64,000 nucleotides of DNA. Origin: Streptomyces sp. DT2A-34 (GTDB lineage: Bacteria > Actinomycetota > Actinomycetes > Streptomycetales > Streptomycetaceae). A program made the position numbers and the translations under genes. The stretch is from contig NZ_JASTWJ010000001.1 in assembly GCF_030499515.1 (NCBI RefSeq), positions 8,164,001-8,228,000 of the forward strand, in the 5' to 3' direction. Positions 17,375-25,770 of the stretch are shown piece after piece. The notes below the pieces were generated by a model. The model was not told where the DNA came from, did no database searches, and was given only the letters and a program-made list of their open reading frames with translations. Each line of letters begins with the position of its first letter. The stretch's first letter is position 1.

Positions 17375-18589
17375 TCACAGGTACTTCTTCAACTCCCGCC
17401 GCGCCAGCGACCGCTGATGCACCTCGTCCGGCCCGTCGGCGATCATCAGCGTCCGCGCCCCGGCGTACAGCTCGGCCAACGGGAAGTCCTGGCTGACACC
17501 ACCCGCGCCGTGCAACTGGATCGCCCGGTCGATGATGTCGACGACCGCACGCGGCGTGGCGATCTTGATGGCCTGGATCTCCGTGTGGGCACCTCGATTG
17601 CCGACGGTGTCCATCAGCCAGGCCGTCTTCAGCACCAGCAGCCGCAGCTGCTCGACCGTCACCCGCGCGTCGGCGATCCAGTTGTGCACCACGCCCTGCT
17701 GGGCCAGCGCCTTGCCGAAGGCCGTACGGGACGCGGCCCGGCGGCACATCAGCTCGATCGCCCGCTCCGCCATGCCGATCAGCCGCATGCAGTGGTGGAT
17801 ACGGCCCGGCCCGAGCCGCGCCTGGGCGATGGCGAATCCGCCGCCCTCCTCACCGATGAGGTTGGACACCGGTACGCGCGCGTGGTCGAAGATCACCTCG
17901 GCGTGGCCGCCGTGGTAGTGGTCCTCGTAGCCGAACACCTGCATGGCACGCTTGACCGTCACGCCCGGGGTGTCGCGCGGGACCAGGACCATCGACTGCT
18001 GACGGCGGATGTCGTCGCCGTCCGGGTCCGTCTTGCCCATCACGATGAAGATCTTGCAGTCCGGGTTCATCGCCCCGGAGATGTACCACTTGCGGCCGGT
18101 GATGACGTACTCGTCGCCGTCCCGCTCGATGTACGTGGTGATGTTGGTGGCGTCGGACGAGGCCACCTCCGGCTCGGTCATCGCGAACGCCGAGCGGATC
18201 TCACCGGCCAGCAGCGGCTCCAGCCACTGCTTCCTCTGCTGCTCGTCGCCGAACTGCGACAGCACCTCCATGTTCCCGGTGTCCGGCGCCGCGCAGTTCA
18301 GCGCGGTGGGCGCGAGCTGCGGGGAGCGGCCGGTGATCTCGGCGAGCGGGGCGTACTGGAGGTTGGTCAGCCCGGCACCGTACTCGGCGTCGGGGAGGAA
18401 GAGGTTCCACAGGCCCTGGCGGCGTGCCTCGGCCTTCAGCTCCTCGACCACGTCAGGGGTGTCCCAGGGGGAGGCCAGCGCGGCCCGCTGCTCCTCCGCC
18501 ACGGCCTCGGCCGGATAGACGTGCTCGTCCATGAAGGCCAGCAGCTTGCCGCGCAGCTCCTCGGTACGTGCGTCGAACGCGAAGTCCAT
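17375..18589 (-). CDS. Acyl-CoA dehydrogenase, ACAD10/11-like
   Basis: The 404-residue protein has the acyl-CoA dehydrogenase layout with FAMTEPEVASSDATN (about residues 136-150), the FAD-contact block KWYISGAMNPDCKIFIVMGK, DHARVPVSNLIGEEGGGF and the C-terminal HGAGGVSQDFPLAELYAGAR. It lacks the YEGT glutamate of the short-chain enzymes; DGPDEVH occupies that place, as in long-chain and ACAD10/11 types. It starts 6 bp after the phosphotransferase stop, so the two form an operon. In eukaryotic ACAD10/11 the same two domains are fused and act on 4-hydroxy acids, which makes a hydroxy-acid route plausible here. Confidence 0.92.
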   Translation of the reverse strand: MDFAFDARTEELRGKLLAFMDEHVYPAEAVAEEQRAALASPWDTPDVVEELKAEARRQGLWNLFLPDAEYGAGLTNLQYAPLAEITGRSPQLAPTALNCAAPDTGNMEVLSQFGDEQQRKQWLEPLLAGEIRSAFAMTEPEVASSDATNITTYIERDGDEYVITGRKWYISGAMNPDCKIFIVMGKTDPDGDDIRRQQSMVLVPRDTPGVTVKRAMQVFGYEDHYHGGHAEVIFDHARVPVSNLIGEEGGGFAIAQARLGPGRIHHCMRLIGMAERAIELMCRRAASRTAFGKALAQQGVVHNWIADARVTVEQLRLLVLKTAWLMDTVGNRGAHTEIQAIKIATPRAVVDIIDRAIQLHGAGGVSQDFPLAELYAGARTLMIADGPDEVHQRSLARRELKKYL

Positions 18590-18595
18590 ATGCCG

Positions 18596-19618
18596 TCAGC
18601 CTTCCTGAAGAGTGGTCAGACCGTGCTCGATGAAGACGGGAACCAGGTCGCCGATGCGGTCGAAGCCGCGGCCGACCGTCTGGCCCAGCGTGTAGCGGTA
18701 GTGGATGCCCTCCAGGATCACGGCGAGCTTGAACCAGGCGAACGCCGTGTACCAGGAGACCGCGGAGACATCGCGTCCCGAGCGCGCGGCGTACCGCTCG
18801 ATCAGCTCACCGGGCGAGGGATGTCCGGGAGCCTCGGCGGTCGTGGAGACCGGGGAGTCCGCCATGCCCAGCGGCATGCTGTACATCACCAGCAGGCCCA
18901 GGTCGGTCAGCGGATCGCCGAGCGTGGACATCTCCCAGTCCAGGATCGCCTTGATCCGGTCGTCGTCACCGATGAGCACGTTGTCGAGCCGGTAGTCGCC
19001 GTGCACGACGGCCGGGGCGGGGGAGGCGGGCAGCCGCCGTCCGAGGGTGGCGTGCAGCTCGTCGATGCCGGCCAGGTCGCGGTTGCGGGAGGCGTCCAAC
19101 TGCTTGCCCCAGCGGCGCAGTTGCCGGTCCAGGAAACCCTCGGGGCGGCCGAAGTCCGCGAGCCCGGCCTCCGCCGGATCCACCGCGTGCAGCTCGACGA
19201 GCGTGTCCACCAGGGACAGCACCGCGCCCCGGGTGCGCTCAGGGCCGAGCGGGGCCAGCTGGTCGGCGGTGCGGTACGGGGTGCCCTCGACGAACTCCAT
19301 GACGTAGAACGGCGCCCCGAGCACCTCCTCGTCCTCGCACAGCAGCACCGGCCGCGGCACCGGCACGTTCGTCGGATACAGCCCGCTGATGACCCGGTGC
19401 TCGCGCTTCATGTCGTGCGCGGTGGCGAGGACATGGCCGAGCGGGGGGCGTCGTACGACCCACTTCGAGGTGCCGTCGGAGACCGCGTAGGTGAGGTTCG
19501 ACCGTCCGCCTTCGATCAGCCGGCCGGTCAGCGGACCCTGCGCCAGACCGGGCCGCTCGCGCTCGAGCAGGCCGCGCAGCCGGTCGAGATCGAGACCGGG
19601 CGGATGGTCGGGGCTCAT
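18596..19618 (-). CDS. APH-family phosphotransferase (ACAD10/11 kinase-like)
   Basis: The ATG at 19618 (MSPDHPPGLDLDRL) follows AGGAG and gives 340 residues; the open frame extends further upstream but without a start signal. Kinase-fold landmarks are the P-loop-like GRSNLTYAVSDGTSKWVVRR, the catalytic loop VVHGDYRLDNVLIG (Asp and Asn) and the metal-binding AILDWEMSTLGDPLTDLG. Standalone bacterial members co-operate with a neighbouring acyl-CoA dehydrogenase, as the fused domains do in mammalian ACAD10/11, probably phosphorylating a hydroxyacyl-CoA. Function by analogy only. Confidence 0.88.
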   Translation of the reverse strand: MSPDHPPGLDLDRLRGLLERERPGLAQGPLTGRLIEGGRSNLTYAVSDGTSKWVVRRPPLGHVLATAHDMKREHRVISGLYPTNVPVPRPVLLCEDEEVLGAPFYVMEFVEGTPYRTADQLAPLGPERTRGAVLSLVDTLVELHAVDPAEAGLADFGRPEGFLDRQLRRWGKQLDASRNRDLAGIDELHATLGRRLPASPAPAVVHGDYRLDNVLIGDDDRIKAILDWEMSTLGDPLTDLGLLVMYSMPLGMADSPVSTTAEAPGHPSPGELIERYAARSGRDVSAVSWYTAFAWFKLAVILEGIHYRYTLGQTVGRGFDRIGDLVPVFIEHGLTTLQEG

Positions 19619-19658
19619 ACATCGCTCCTGAAGGCAGGTGAACGGGACTGGACTCATG

Positions 19659-19676
19659 ATGCCGACCAGTCGGTAT
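19659..19676. promoter_or_regulatory. TetR-type operator before phosphotransferase operon
   Basis: ATGCCGAC-CA-GTCGGTAT is an inverted repeat with 8-bp arms, a 2-bp spacer and one mismatch, 40 bp upstream of the phosphotransferase start. It shares the ATRCCGAC half-site with 13979-13996. Confidence 0.65.
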
Positions 19677-19802
19677 GTAGTCCAGTGCGGGAGCCGAACG
19701 TGATCGGGGCCACGATAGGCCGACAGCTCCCCGCGCGGTGCGCCGGGGAGCTGTCGGTGGTGTTTTCTCGGCCAGTACGGCTTTCGTGGGCGTTCGGTGG
19801 GC

Positions 19803-20099
19803 TCAGTGGTCGTCCCAGTGGCCCTCGTGGGCGGCGTGCCGGTGGCCGTCGTGCACGTAGTCGACGTGGTCGCCGTGCAGGACGCTCTCGTGTCCGCAGT
19901 CGGCGCCGTGCTGGTGGCTGTGGCTCTCGTGCGCGACGTGCCCGTCCTTCTCGCACTCATCCCAGTGGCCGCTGTGCTCGCGATGGAGGTGGCCGTCGTG
20001 CGCGTAGTCGGTGTGGTCGCCGTGCGGCACCGCGGCGTGTCCGCAGTCGGGGCCGTGGGCGTGCGTGTGGGAGGGGTGTTCCACATGAAGGGTGGTCAT
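19803..20099 (-). CDS. Histidine-rich metal-binding protein with internal duplication
   Basis: From the ATG at 20099 the product has 98 residues, of which 27 are His. Two copies of one unit are visible: HTHAHGPDCGHAAVPHGDHT... (about residues 11-53) and HSHQHGADCGHESVLHGDHV... (about 59-98), each with DCGH, HGDH, HDGH and GHW steps. Such composition implies binding of Zn, Ni, Co or Cu in the cytoplasm, for storage, buffering or delivery. There is no signal peptide. I see no clear Zur-type box in the upstream 100 bp, so the inducing metal is open. Confidence 0.82.
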   Translation of the reverse strand: MTTLHVEHPSHTHAHGPDCGHAAVPHGDHTDYAHDGHLHREHSGHWDECEKDGHVAHESHSHQHGADCGHESVLHGDHVDYVHDGHRHAAHEGHWDDH

Positions 20100-20212
20100 G
20101 CTGCTCGCCTTCGGAGGTGCGGGTTGTGACGACGGACAGGCTGCCACGCGAACGGCGCATATCAGGTCATTCGGGCTTGCGTGGCGTCCTGTGACCACAG
20201 AGGGTCGAACCC

Positions 20213-21190
20213 ATGAAGGGCATCAGCTACACACGCTACGGCGGCCCCGAGGTGCTCGCATACGGAGAGGTGCGCGACCCGAAGGTCGGCCCCGACTCGG
20301 TGCTGGTCAAGGTGCGGGCGGCGGCGGTCAACCCGGTCGACTGGAAGTGCCGCGAGGGCTATATGGACCGGATGCTCGAGCCGGCCTTCCCGGTGGTCCC
20401 GGGGTGGGACGTGTCGGGTGTCGTGGTCCAACCGGGCGTGTCCGTCGCGGAGTTCGGCGTCGGCGACGAGGTCATCGGCTACGTACGCGAGGACCTCCTC
20501 TCCCGCGGGACCTTCGCCGAGTACGTCGCGGCGCCGCTCCGCACCCTCGCGCGCAAGCCCCGCAACCTCACCTGGGAGGAGGCCGCCGGTCTGCCCCTGG
20601 TGGGGCTGACGGCGTATCAGGTGCTGATCAAGGTGCTCCAGGTCAGGCGAGGCGAGACCGTCCTCGTGCACGCCGCGGCCGGCGGGGTGGGCTCCATCGC
20701 CGTCCAGCTCGCCCGCCATCTGGGCGCCCGGGTCATCGGTACGGCGAGCGGGCACAACCACGACTTCGTACGCGGCCTCGGCGGCGAGCCGGTCGAGTAC
20801 GGCGACGGCCTGACCGAACGGGTGCGAGGGCTCGCGCCCGAAGGCGTGGACGCGGCCTTCGACACGGTCGGCGGCGACGCGCTGAAGGCCTCGGCCAACC
20901 TCCTGGCCCCGGAAGGCCGCCTGGTGTCGATCGCCGACCCGGACGTCTTCGACTACGGCGGCCGCTACTACTTCGTCCGCCCCGACGCGGAGGACCTGCT
21001 GCGGCTGTCCGAGCTGGCGGAGGAGGGGGTGGTGTCCGTGCATGTCTCACAGACGTTCCCGCTGGAGCGGGCGGCGGACGCGCACCGGCTCAGCCAGGAG
21101 GGCCGCACGCGCGGCAAGATCGTGATGACGGTGGACTGGGAGACGGAGGAGGCGGCGGCGCCGGAGAGGCTGTGGCAGGCGGCGGACTAG
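20213..21190 (+). CDS. NADP-dependent quinone oxidoreductase-like MDR enzyme
   Basis: The 325-residue protein is a zinc-free medium-chain dehydrogenase/reductase. It opens with MKGISYTRYGGPEVLAYGEV, typical of quinone reductases, has AAAVNPVDWKCREGY in the catalytic domain, and a nucleotide-binding site at VLVHAAAGGVGSIAVQLAR (about residues 150-168). No catalytic or structural zinc ligands are present. It probably reduces quinones or enones with NADPH. The gene diverges from the His-rich protein gene across about 110 bp. Confidence 0.9.
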   Translation: MKGISYTRYGGPEVLAYGEVRDPKVGPDSVLVKVRAAAVNPVDWKCREGYMDRMLEPAFPVVPGWDVSGVVVQPGVSVAEFGVGDEVIGYVREDLLSRGTFAEYVAAPLRTLARKPRNLTWEEAAGLPLVGLTAYQVLIKVLQVRRGETVLVHAAAGGVGSIAVQLARHLGARVIGTASGHNHDFVRGLGGEPVEYGDGLTERVRGLAPEGVDAAFDTVGGDALKASANLLAPEGRLVSIADPDVFDYGGRYYFVRPDAEDLLRLSELAEEGVVSVHVSQTFPLERAADAHRLSQEGRTRGKIVMTVDWETEEAAAPERLWQAAD

Positions 21191-21223
21191 GTGTGCTGTC
21201 CGGGGCCTCCAGAGGGTGCCGGG

Positions 21224-21553
21224 TCAGAGGACGAGGGCGGCGCCGCACACGGCCAGGGCCACGGTCAACAGGACCGTGGCCGCGGCATGCCGGGGCGCGA
21301 GTGCCGCCGGTTCGGCCGACGAGGCCAGGACGCGGATGCGGCGGTGGGCGAGAGCCAGGAAGCCCAGCCACAGCCCGAAACACAGGGCGCAGACGACGAC
21401 GCCGACCACCGAGAGCCGGCCGTGCAGCGCGGTCTTCGCGGCGAGTACGGCGGCCACGGTGCCGGCCAGCGTCGTACGGCGCCACGCCAGGCGCGTCCGC
21501 TCGGGTTGCAGCCCCGGATCCCGCACCGGCTCCGCTCCCGCCACGGTGGTCAC
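21224..21553 (-). CDS. Small DUF202 membrane protein (second of a pair)
   Basis: The GTG at 21553 overlaps the stop of the preceding gene (GTGA), giving 109 residues. It has the DUF202 opening LQPERTRLAWRRTTLAGTVA (about residues 15-34) followed by three hydrophobic segments and a short C terminus ending in ALAVCGAALVL. DUF202 proteins are small membrane proteins of unknown function; a stand-alone pair like this is common in actinobacteria. Confidence 0.8.
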   Translation of the reverse strand: MTTVAGAEPVRDPGLQPERTRLAWRRTTLAGTVAAVLAAKTALHGRLSVVGVVVCALCFGLWLGFLALAHRRIRVLASSAEPAALAPRHAAATVLLTVALAVCGAALVL

Positions 21554-21948
21554 CCTTCCCACCCCACGAGCACGACGACGACCATCGCGACGGCCACGAC
21601 CGCGACCACGATGCCCAGCAACGCCGGGAACCGGGACACCGGCAGGTCCTCGCCCCGGCGCATCGCCCGCTCGCAGCGCACCCAGTGATTGACCGCGCGC
21701 AACGAACACAACACGCCCGCCGCGAGCAGTGCCAGCGCCAGCCCGACGCGCCAGCCCCAGCGCAGGTCCGGCAGGAACTGGTCCACGGCGAAGCCGCCGC
21801 CGATGAGCGCGAGCGCGGTACGCAACCAGGCCAGGAAGGTGCGCTCGTTCGCCAGCGAGAACCGGTAGTCGGGGGTGCCGCCCTCCTGCCGGATCTGCTG
21901 CGGCGCGAACCACAGCCGGACGTTTCGTACGAACTCGATCACATGCAC
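21550..21948 (-). CDS. YidH/DUF202-family membrane protein
   Basis: The 132-residue product carries the family motif SLANERTFLAWLRTALALIG (about residues 31-50) and three predicted membrane spans (residues 40-58, 66-84 and 108-129). It is first in a two-gene unit with another DUF202 protein, overlapping by 4 bp, so the two may form a hetero-oligomer. Function unknown. Confidence 0.85.
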   Translation of the reverse strand: MHVIEFVRNVRLWFAPQQIRQEGGTPDYRFSLANERTFLAWLRTALALIGGGFAVDQFLPDLRWGWRVGLALALLAAGVLCSLRAVNHWVRCERAMRRGEDLPVSRFPALLGIVVAVVAVAMVVVVLVGWEG

Positions 21949-22007
21949 GACCCTATCCGGGCGGCTGCGAGGGGGCGTTGTCAGTGCCGCCCGCTACGGT
22001 TCGGGGC

Positions 22008-22799
22008 ATGGAAGTTCCCACGTCACTGGCCGGGTACGCGATGCCCGGACACGGCATCGCCCCCGCCGAGCAGCTGCTCGGGACGCCCGGGTTCTGGCCC
22101 GCGTTCTACGCCCCGGTCCGGGACGAGTTCGTGGCGGATCCGGAGGTCTTCGGCGCCGACTCGGCCGACGTCGACGAGGCAGCCGAGGCGCTCTACGGGG
22201 CGGAGCAGATCTGGCCGGCGTTCCGCATACCCATGGCGGGCGGGCATGTGCTGTGGATCGTCCACCGGAACTTCCCGGACGACTCGGGCACGGACTTTCT
22301 GATCGCCCACCCCGACTGGGACCGGCACGCCTGCCTGGCCTCGCTCGACGGCCACTACAGCGGCCCGGGACTGTCCTGGCCGGAGCTGGTCGCTGTGGCC
22401 GAGTCCGCCCCGGCCGACGCGGCGGGGGTCGTGGATTCCGGGCTGCGGCTGCTCCTGCTGCTGCCCGCCTTCGGCGACGCGGAGGTGCCCGAGGCGGAGG
22501 CGGTGGCTCGGATATCCGGTGCGCTCAGGGCGGTGGGGGTGGCCGAGGACGCCGCGCCCGACGTGGCGGAGCGGCTCCTGGACCACCAGTTCTGGGACGG
22601 GCCCACCTGGGCGGTACGGGGCCGCAGCCCGCTCAGCGGGACCACGGCCGAGCCCGGCAGCCCGTTGGCGCTGTGCGACGGGCAGTACAGTCCGCGCACC
22701 GTGCCGCCCGGCCTGGGCCTCACCGCCGACCAGGAGCGGGCTCTTGCCGACGCGCTCGCGGGCGGTCCGCGGGTGGATCAGCCGGCCGCCGCCCGGTAG
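22008..22799 (+). CDS. Conserved hypothetical protein
   Basis: The ATG at 22008 (MEVPTSLAGYAMPGHG) follows GGGG at a short distance and gives 263 residues. It is acidic, cytoplasmic and without transmembrane segments. I do not recognise a domain: the central part (WIVHRNFPDDSGTDFLIAHP) resembles proteins of the SMI1/KNR4-like or SUKH style only loosely. Its last 22 bp overlap the end of the convergent Nudix gene. Confidence 0.65.
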   Translation: MEVPTSLAGYAMPGHGIAPAEQLLGTPGFWPAFYAPVRDEFVADPEVFGADSADVDEAAEALYGAEQIWPAFRIPMAGGHVLWIVHRNFPDDSGTDFLIAHPDWDRHACLASLDGHYSGPGLSWPELVAVAESAPADAAGVVDSGLRLLLLLPAFGDAEVPEAEAVARISGALRAVGVAEDAAPDVAERLLDHQFWDGPTWAVRGRSPLSGTTAEPGSPLALCDGQYSPRTVPPGLGLTADQERALADALAGGPRVDQPAAAR

Positions 22800-23296
22800 G
22801 CCCTGAGTCGCTCGTACGCCGCCAGCCCGTCCGGCACCCACACCCACTCGGTCAGCCGCCGCTCGACCTCGGCCTCCGGCAGGAAGTCGTGCCAGGCGAC
22901 CTCCTCCGCCTGCGGGCTCACCGGCAGCTCGCAGCGCACCTCGTACACCGCCGACCACCAGGTCTGTCCGGCGCCGTCGTCGTAGAGGAACTTGAAGAGG
23001 TACGAGGGACGCGGCAGGCCGCTCACGCCGAGTTCCTCCTCGGCCTCGCGCAGAGCGGCGTCCTCGTAGGACTCGCCCGCGCCGACCACTCCGCCGACGA
23101 ACATGTCGTACCGCGACGGGAACACCAGCTTCGTCGGGGTGCGGCGATGCACGAACAGGCGGCCCTGCGCGTCCCGGGCCTCGATGAAGACACAGCGGTG
23201 GCGCAGCCCCTTGGCGTAGGCCTCGCCGCGCGGCGACTGCCCCACGACCCGGTCCTGCTCGTCGACGATGTCGAGGATCTCGTCAGCAGTGCTCAT
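22778..23296 (-). CDS. Nudix hydrolase
   Basis: The Nudix box is complete: GGVVGAGESYEDAALREAEE followed by ELGV (about residues 69-92), with the REAEEEL glutamates that bind Mg2+. At 172 residues and with HRRTPTKLVFPSRYDM before the box, it resembles the YfcD/isopentenyl isomerase-like branch. It would hydrolyse a nucleoside-diphosphate derivative; the substrate cannot be predicted. I start at the ATG at 23296 (MSTADEIL); an ATG at 23305 in the same frame adds three residues and is equally possible. Confidence 0.9.
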   Translation of the reverse strand: MSTADEILDIVDEQDRVVGQSPRGEAYAKGLRHRCVFIEARDAQGRLFVHRRTPTKLVFPSRYDMFVGGVVGAGESYEDAALREAEEELGVSGLPRPSYLFKFLYDDGAGQTWWSAVYEVRCELPVSPQAEEVAWHDFLPEAEVERRLTEWVWVPDGLAAYERLRAYRAAAG

Positions 23297-23329
23297 GGGG
23301 GCCATCCAACCAGGGCGGCACCCGTGCGG

Positions 23330-24222
23330 TCAGGTCGTCGCCACCGCCGCGGCCCGCGTCGGCCGGACCGCCCCGCTCGGCATCGCGGAATGCGTCCCGA
23401 GGAGGATGATGCCCACCACGATCCCGGCGAGCCCCGCGGCCTCCCACGCCAGTGCTCCCGCGTCGGTGCGCAGCCGGTCGCCGAGGAAGCCGACGCCGCA
23501 GGCGATGCCGGCCAGCGGCTGGGCCGCGGTCAGGGCGGGCAGGGACATGCGCAGGGACGCCGTCTCGAAGGCGCTCTGGACGAGGATCAGGCCGGTGAGG
23601 CCGAGCGCCACCACGGCGTACGGCTGCCAGCCGGTCAGGACCTCCGCCATGCCGCCCTCGGCGAAACGCTGGCCGGTCACGCGGGTCAGGGCGTCCTGGA
23701 CGCCGTACAGCAGGCCGGCGGCCGTCGCCAGCAGCGCCGGACCCGCGCTGAGCCGCGAGCGCTTGGCGTATGTCGTGAGCAGCAGGGCAACTCCGATCAT
23801 GACGCCGATGATCAGCCAGTGCCGGAGCGGGTCGCTGGTCGCCGTCCCGCCGTGTGGCTGTCCGGCGACGATGAACGCCGTCACGCCGCCCGCGAGCAGG
23901 GCGAGGCCCGCCCAGCCCTGGCGGCCCAGTGACTGCTTGGTCTGGCGGCGCGAGAGCATGAGCGCGAACAGCAGGTTCGTCGCCAGCAGTGGCTCCACCA
24001 GGGAGATCTTGCCCTGACCCAGTGCCATCGCGCCCAGTGCCATGCCGACCACCATGAGCCCGATACCGCCGAGCCAGCGCGGCACCTTCATCAGGTCGAG
24101 CAGGATCCGGGGGAGAGGAAGTCGCTCAGTGGCGCCTTCTGGGCCGCGTTCTGCTGCAGTACGAAGCCGAAGCCCAGGCAGCATGCGGCGCTCACGGCGA
24201 GTATCAGAATCTGAAGCGACAC
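23330..24222 (-). pseudogene. DMT-family transporter with one-base frameshift
   Basis: The N terminus (GTG at 24222, VSLQILILAVSAACCLGFGF) is in a different frame from the rest. The frames join at a run of five G at 24109-24113 (C5 on the coding strand): before it the protein reads QNAAQKAPLSDFLSP, after it PRILLDLMKVPRWLGGIGLM and onward through about nine hydrophobic segments. One extra C would restore a 297-residue DMT/EamA-like permease. The total length of 893 bases agrees with a single deletion. A homopolymer sequencing error is as likely as real inactivation. Confidence 0.72.
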
Positions 24223-24485
24223 GCTGCGAACCTCGAATCCTGCCGGGCGGACGGGGCGCGTAAGGGCCGACTGTAGCGGCCCCAGAGCCCGGCATGCGCG
24301 TCCCGCAATCCTGCGATGCCGACGGGCAGCGACGCCATGACGTACGCCACACGCTCCGAACAAATCGGGCATTGCGGGCGACGGTCGAGTCACAACTACC
24401 CCATCAGTCACGCGAGTTGACGCGTGTAACGCGGCAGCGGCCCTTGACGCGAACCGTTGGCTGCGGATTTGCTGTGAGTGATCGG

Positions 24486-25478
24486 ATGATGACTGTCCAC
24501 ATTCTCCCCCCAACAGAACCCAAAACGGTGCCCCCACCTCCGCCACCCCTCGGCCGCGGCCGAAAGCGCGCAGCCCACGCCTTCGACGCGGCCCTCGACG
24601 ACGCCGAGCTCGCCGCGGCCCGCACCGCACTGGCCCAGGGCAGGTGGCAGACGGCCCGCTCGCTGCTCGCCCGGACCGGCGACGACTGGGACTGCAGAGG
24701 CCACCGCGTCACCGTCCTCGCCCAGGAGCCGTACTGCGCCCCCTGGACCCGCGACTGGCTGCTCGCCGAACCCGACTCCGCCGACGCCGCCGTCCTGCTC
24801 GCCCTCGCCCTGGTACGGCGGGCCTTACGCGGCAAGGAGAAACCGGTCCGTGCCCGCGAGTCCTGCCACAGCGCCGCCGCGCTCGCGCCCGCCGACCCCA
24901 CTCCCTGGCTGGGGTTGCTCATGCTGGAGTGCTCCCTCGGCGCCGAGGAGGAGGTGCACCGCCTCTTCGCCGAGGTCCGCGCCCGGTATGCCGACCACCA
25001 CCACGCCCACCACCTGATGGTCGCCCGCCTCGCCGAGCGCCGCCCCGGCGTCGGTCCCGACCCCTTCCACGAGGTCTACGACTTCGCCGGCGCCGCCGCC
25101 GAGCAGGCCCCCGCCGACTCCCCGCTCGCCATCCTCCCGGTCATCGCCCACACCGAGCGCTACCGCGTCCTCGCCGCGGCGGGACACGAGCCCCGCGACA
25201 CGGCCGCCTCCGGGCACTGGACCGGCCGTCGGGCCCGGCAGGTGATGCGGGCCGCCTTCGACTGGTGGCTGGAGTGGGAACAGGAGGGTCACCCGCGTCG
25301 CCTCGTCGACCTGAACTTCCTTGCCCACGCCAAGGTCTGCGAGGGCCGGAGCGCTGAGGCGGCCGCCCTGTTCCACCGCATCGGTGAGCACGTCACGCCG
25401 TCGCCCTGGTCGTACCCGGACCGCGATCCGTATCCCGCCTTCCGTGCCGCACGGGCCACCGCGCTCGGTACGACGTGA
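24486..25478 (+). CDS. Hypothetical TPR-like helical protein
   Basis: I start at the ATG at 24486 (MMTVHILPPTEP); a GTG at 24474 is an alternative. The 330-residue product has a proline-rich N terminus, then repeated Ala/Leu-rich helical pairs (AELAAARTALAQGRWQTARS, SADAAVLLALALVRRALRGK) that look like tetratricopeptide-type repeats, and a His/Trp-containing middle (RYADHHHAHHLMVARLAERR). No signal peptide or catalytic motif is visible. Similar Streptomyces proteins are annotated only as hypothetical. Confidence 0.68.
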   Translation: MMTVHILPPTEPKTVPPPPPPLGRGRKRAAHAFDAALDDAELAAARTALAQGRWQTARSLLARTGDDWDCRGHRVTVLAQEPYCAPWTRDWLLAEPDSADAAVLLALALVRRALRGKEKPVRARESCHSAAALAPADPTPWLGLLMLECSLGAEEEVHRLFAEVRARYADHHHAHHLMVARLAERRPGVGPDPFHEVYDFAGAAAEQAPADSPLAILPVIAHTERYRVLAAAGHEPRDTAASGHWTGRRARQVMRAAFDWWLEWEQEGHPRRLVDLNFLAHAKVCEGRSAEAAALFHRIGEHVTPSPWSYPDRDPYPAFRAARATALGTT

Positions 25479-25563
25479 CGGTGCCGGCCCGACGTGGCAG
25501 GAGGGGCGCGACGCGACGGCGCCGTCCCGACGCGACGGCATCGACTCGACGTGACGGTCCCGT

Positions 25564-25662
25564 CCCGACGTGACGGGAGCGACGCGACGACGCCGACCCG
25601 ACGTAACAGGAGCGACGCGACGACGCCGACCCGACGTAACAGGAGCGACGTGACGGCACCGA
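25564..25662. repeat. 33-bp minisatellite, three in-phase units with decayed flanks
   Basis: Units begin at 25564, 25597 and 25630, each starting CCCGACGTRACRGGAGCGAC and ending near CRCCGA. Degenerate copies extend left to about 25488 and right to about 25680. Beyond them, 25710-25755 consists of CCAAC and CCGAC pentamers. The whole gap (25479-25770) is therefore repetitive and I see no gene in it. Confidence 0.85.
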
Positions 25663-25770
25663 CCCGACGTGACGGCACCGTCGCAACGCCCCAGCCCCGA
25701 CCCGACCCCCACCCCCGACTCGACCCAACCCAACCCAACCCGACCCGACCCGACGAAGGACGGTCTCTCA

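Noticed and set aside
14033..19618. The SDR-ligase-dehydrogenase group as a secondary-metabolite cluster
   Set aside because: There is no polyketide or peptide synthase, tailoring enzyme set or exporter; the genes match a fatty-acid catabolic regulon.
25479..25770. Tandem repeats as a CRISPR array
   Set aside because: The 33-bp units are directly abutting with no unique spacers, and no cas gene is present in the window.
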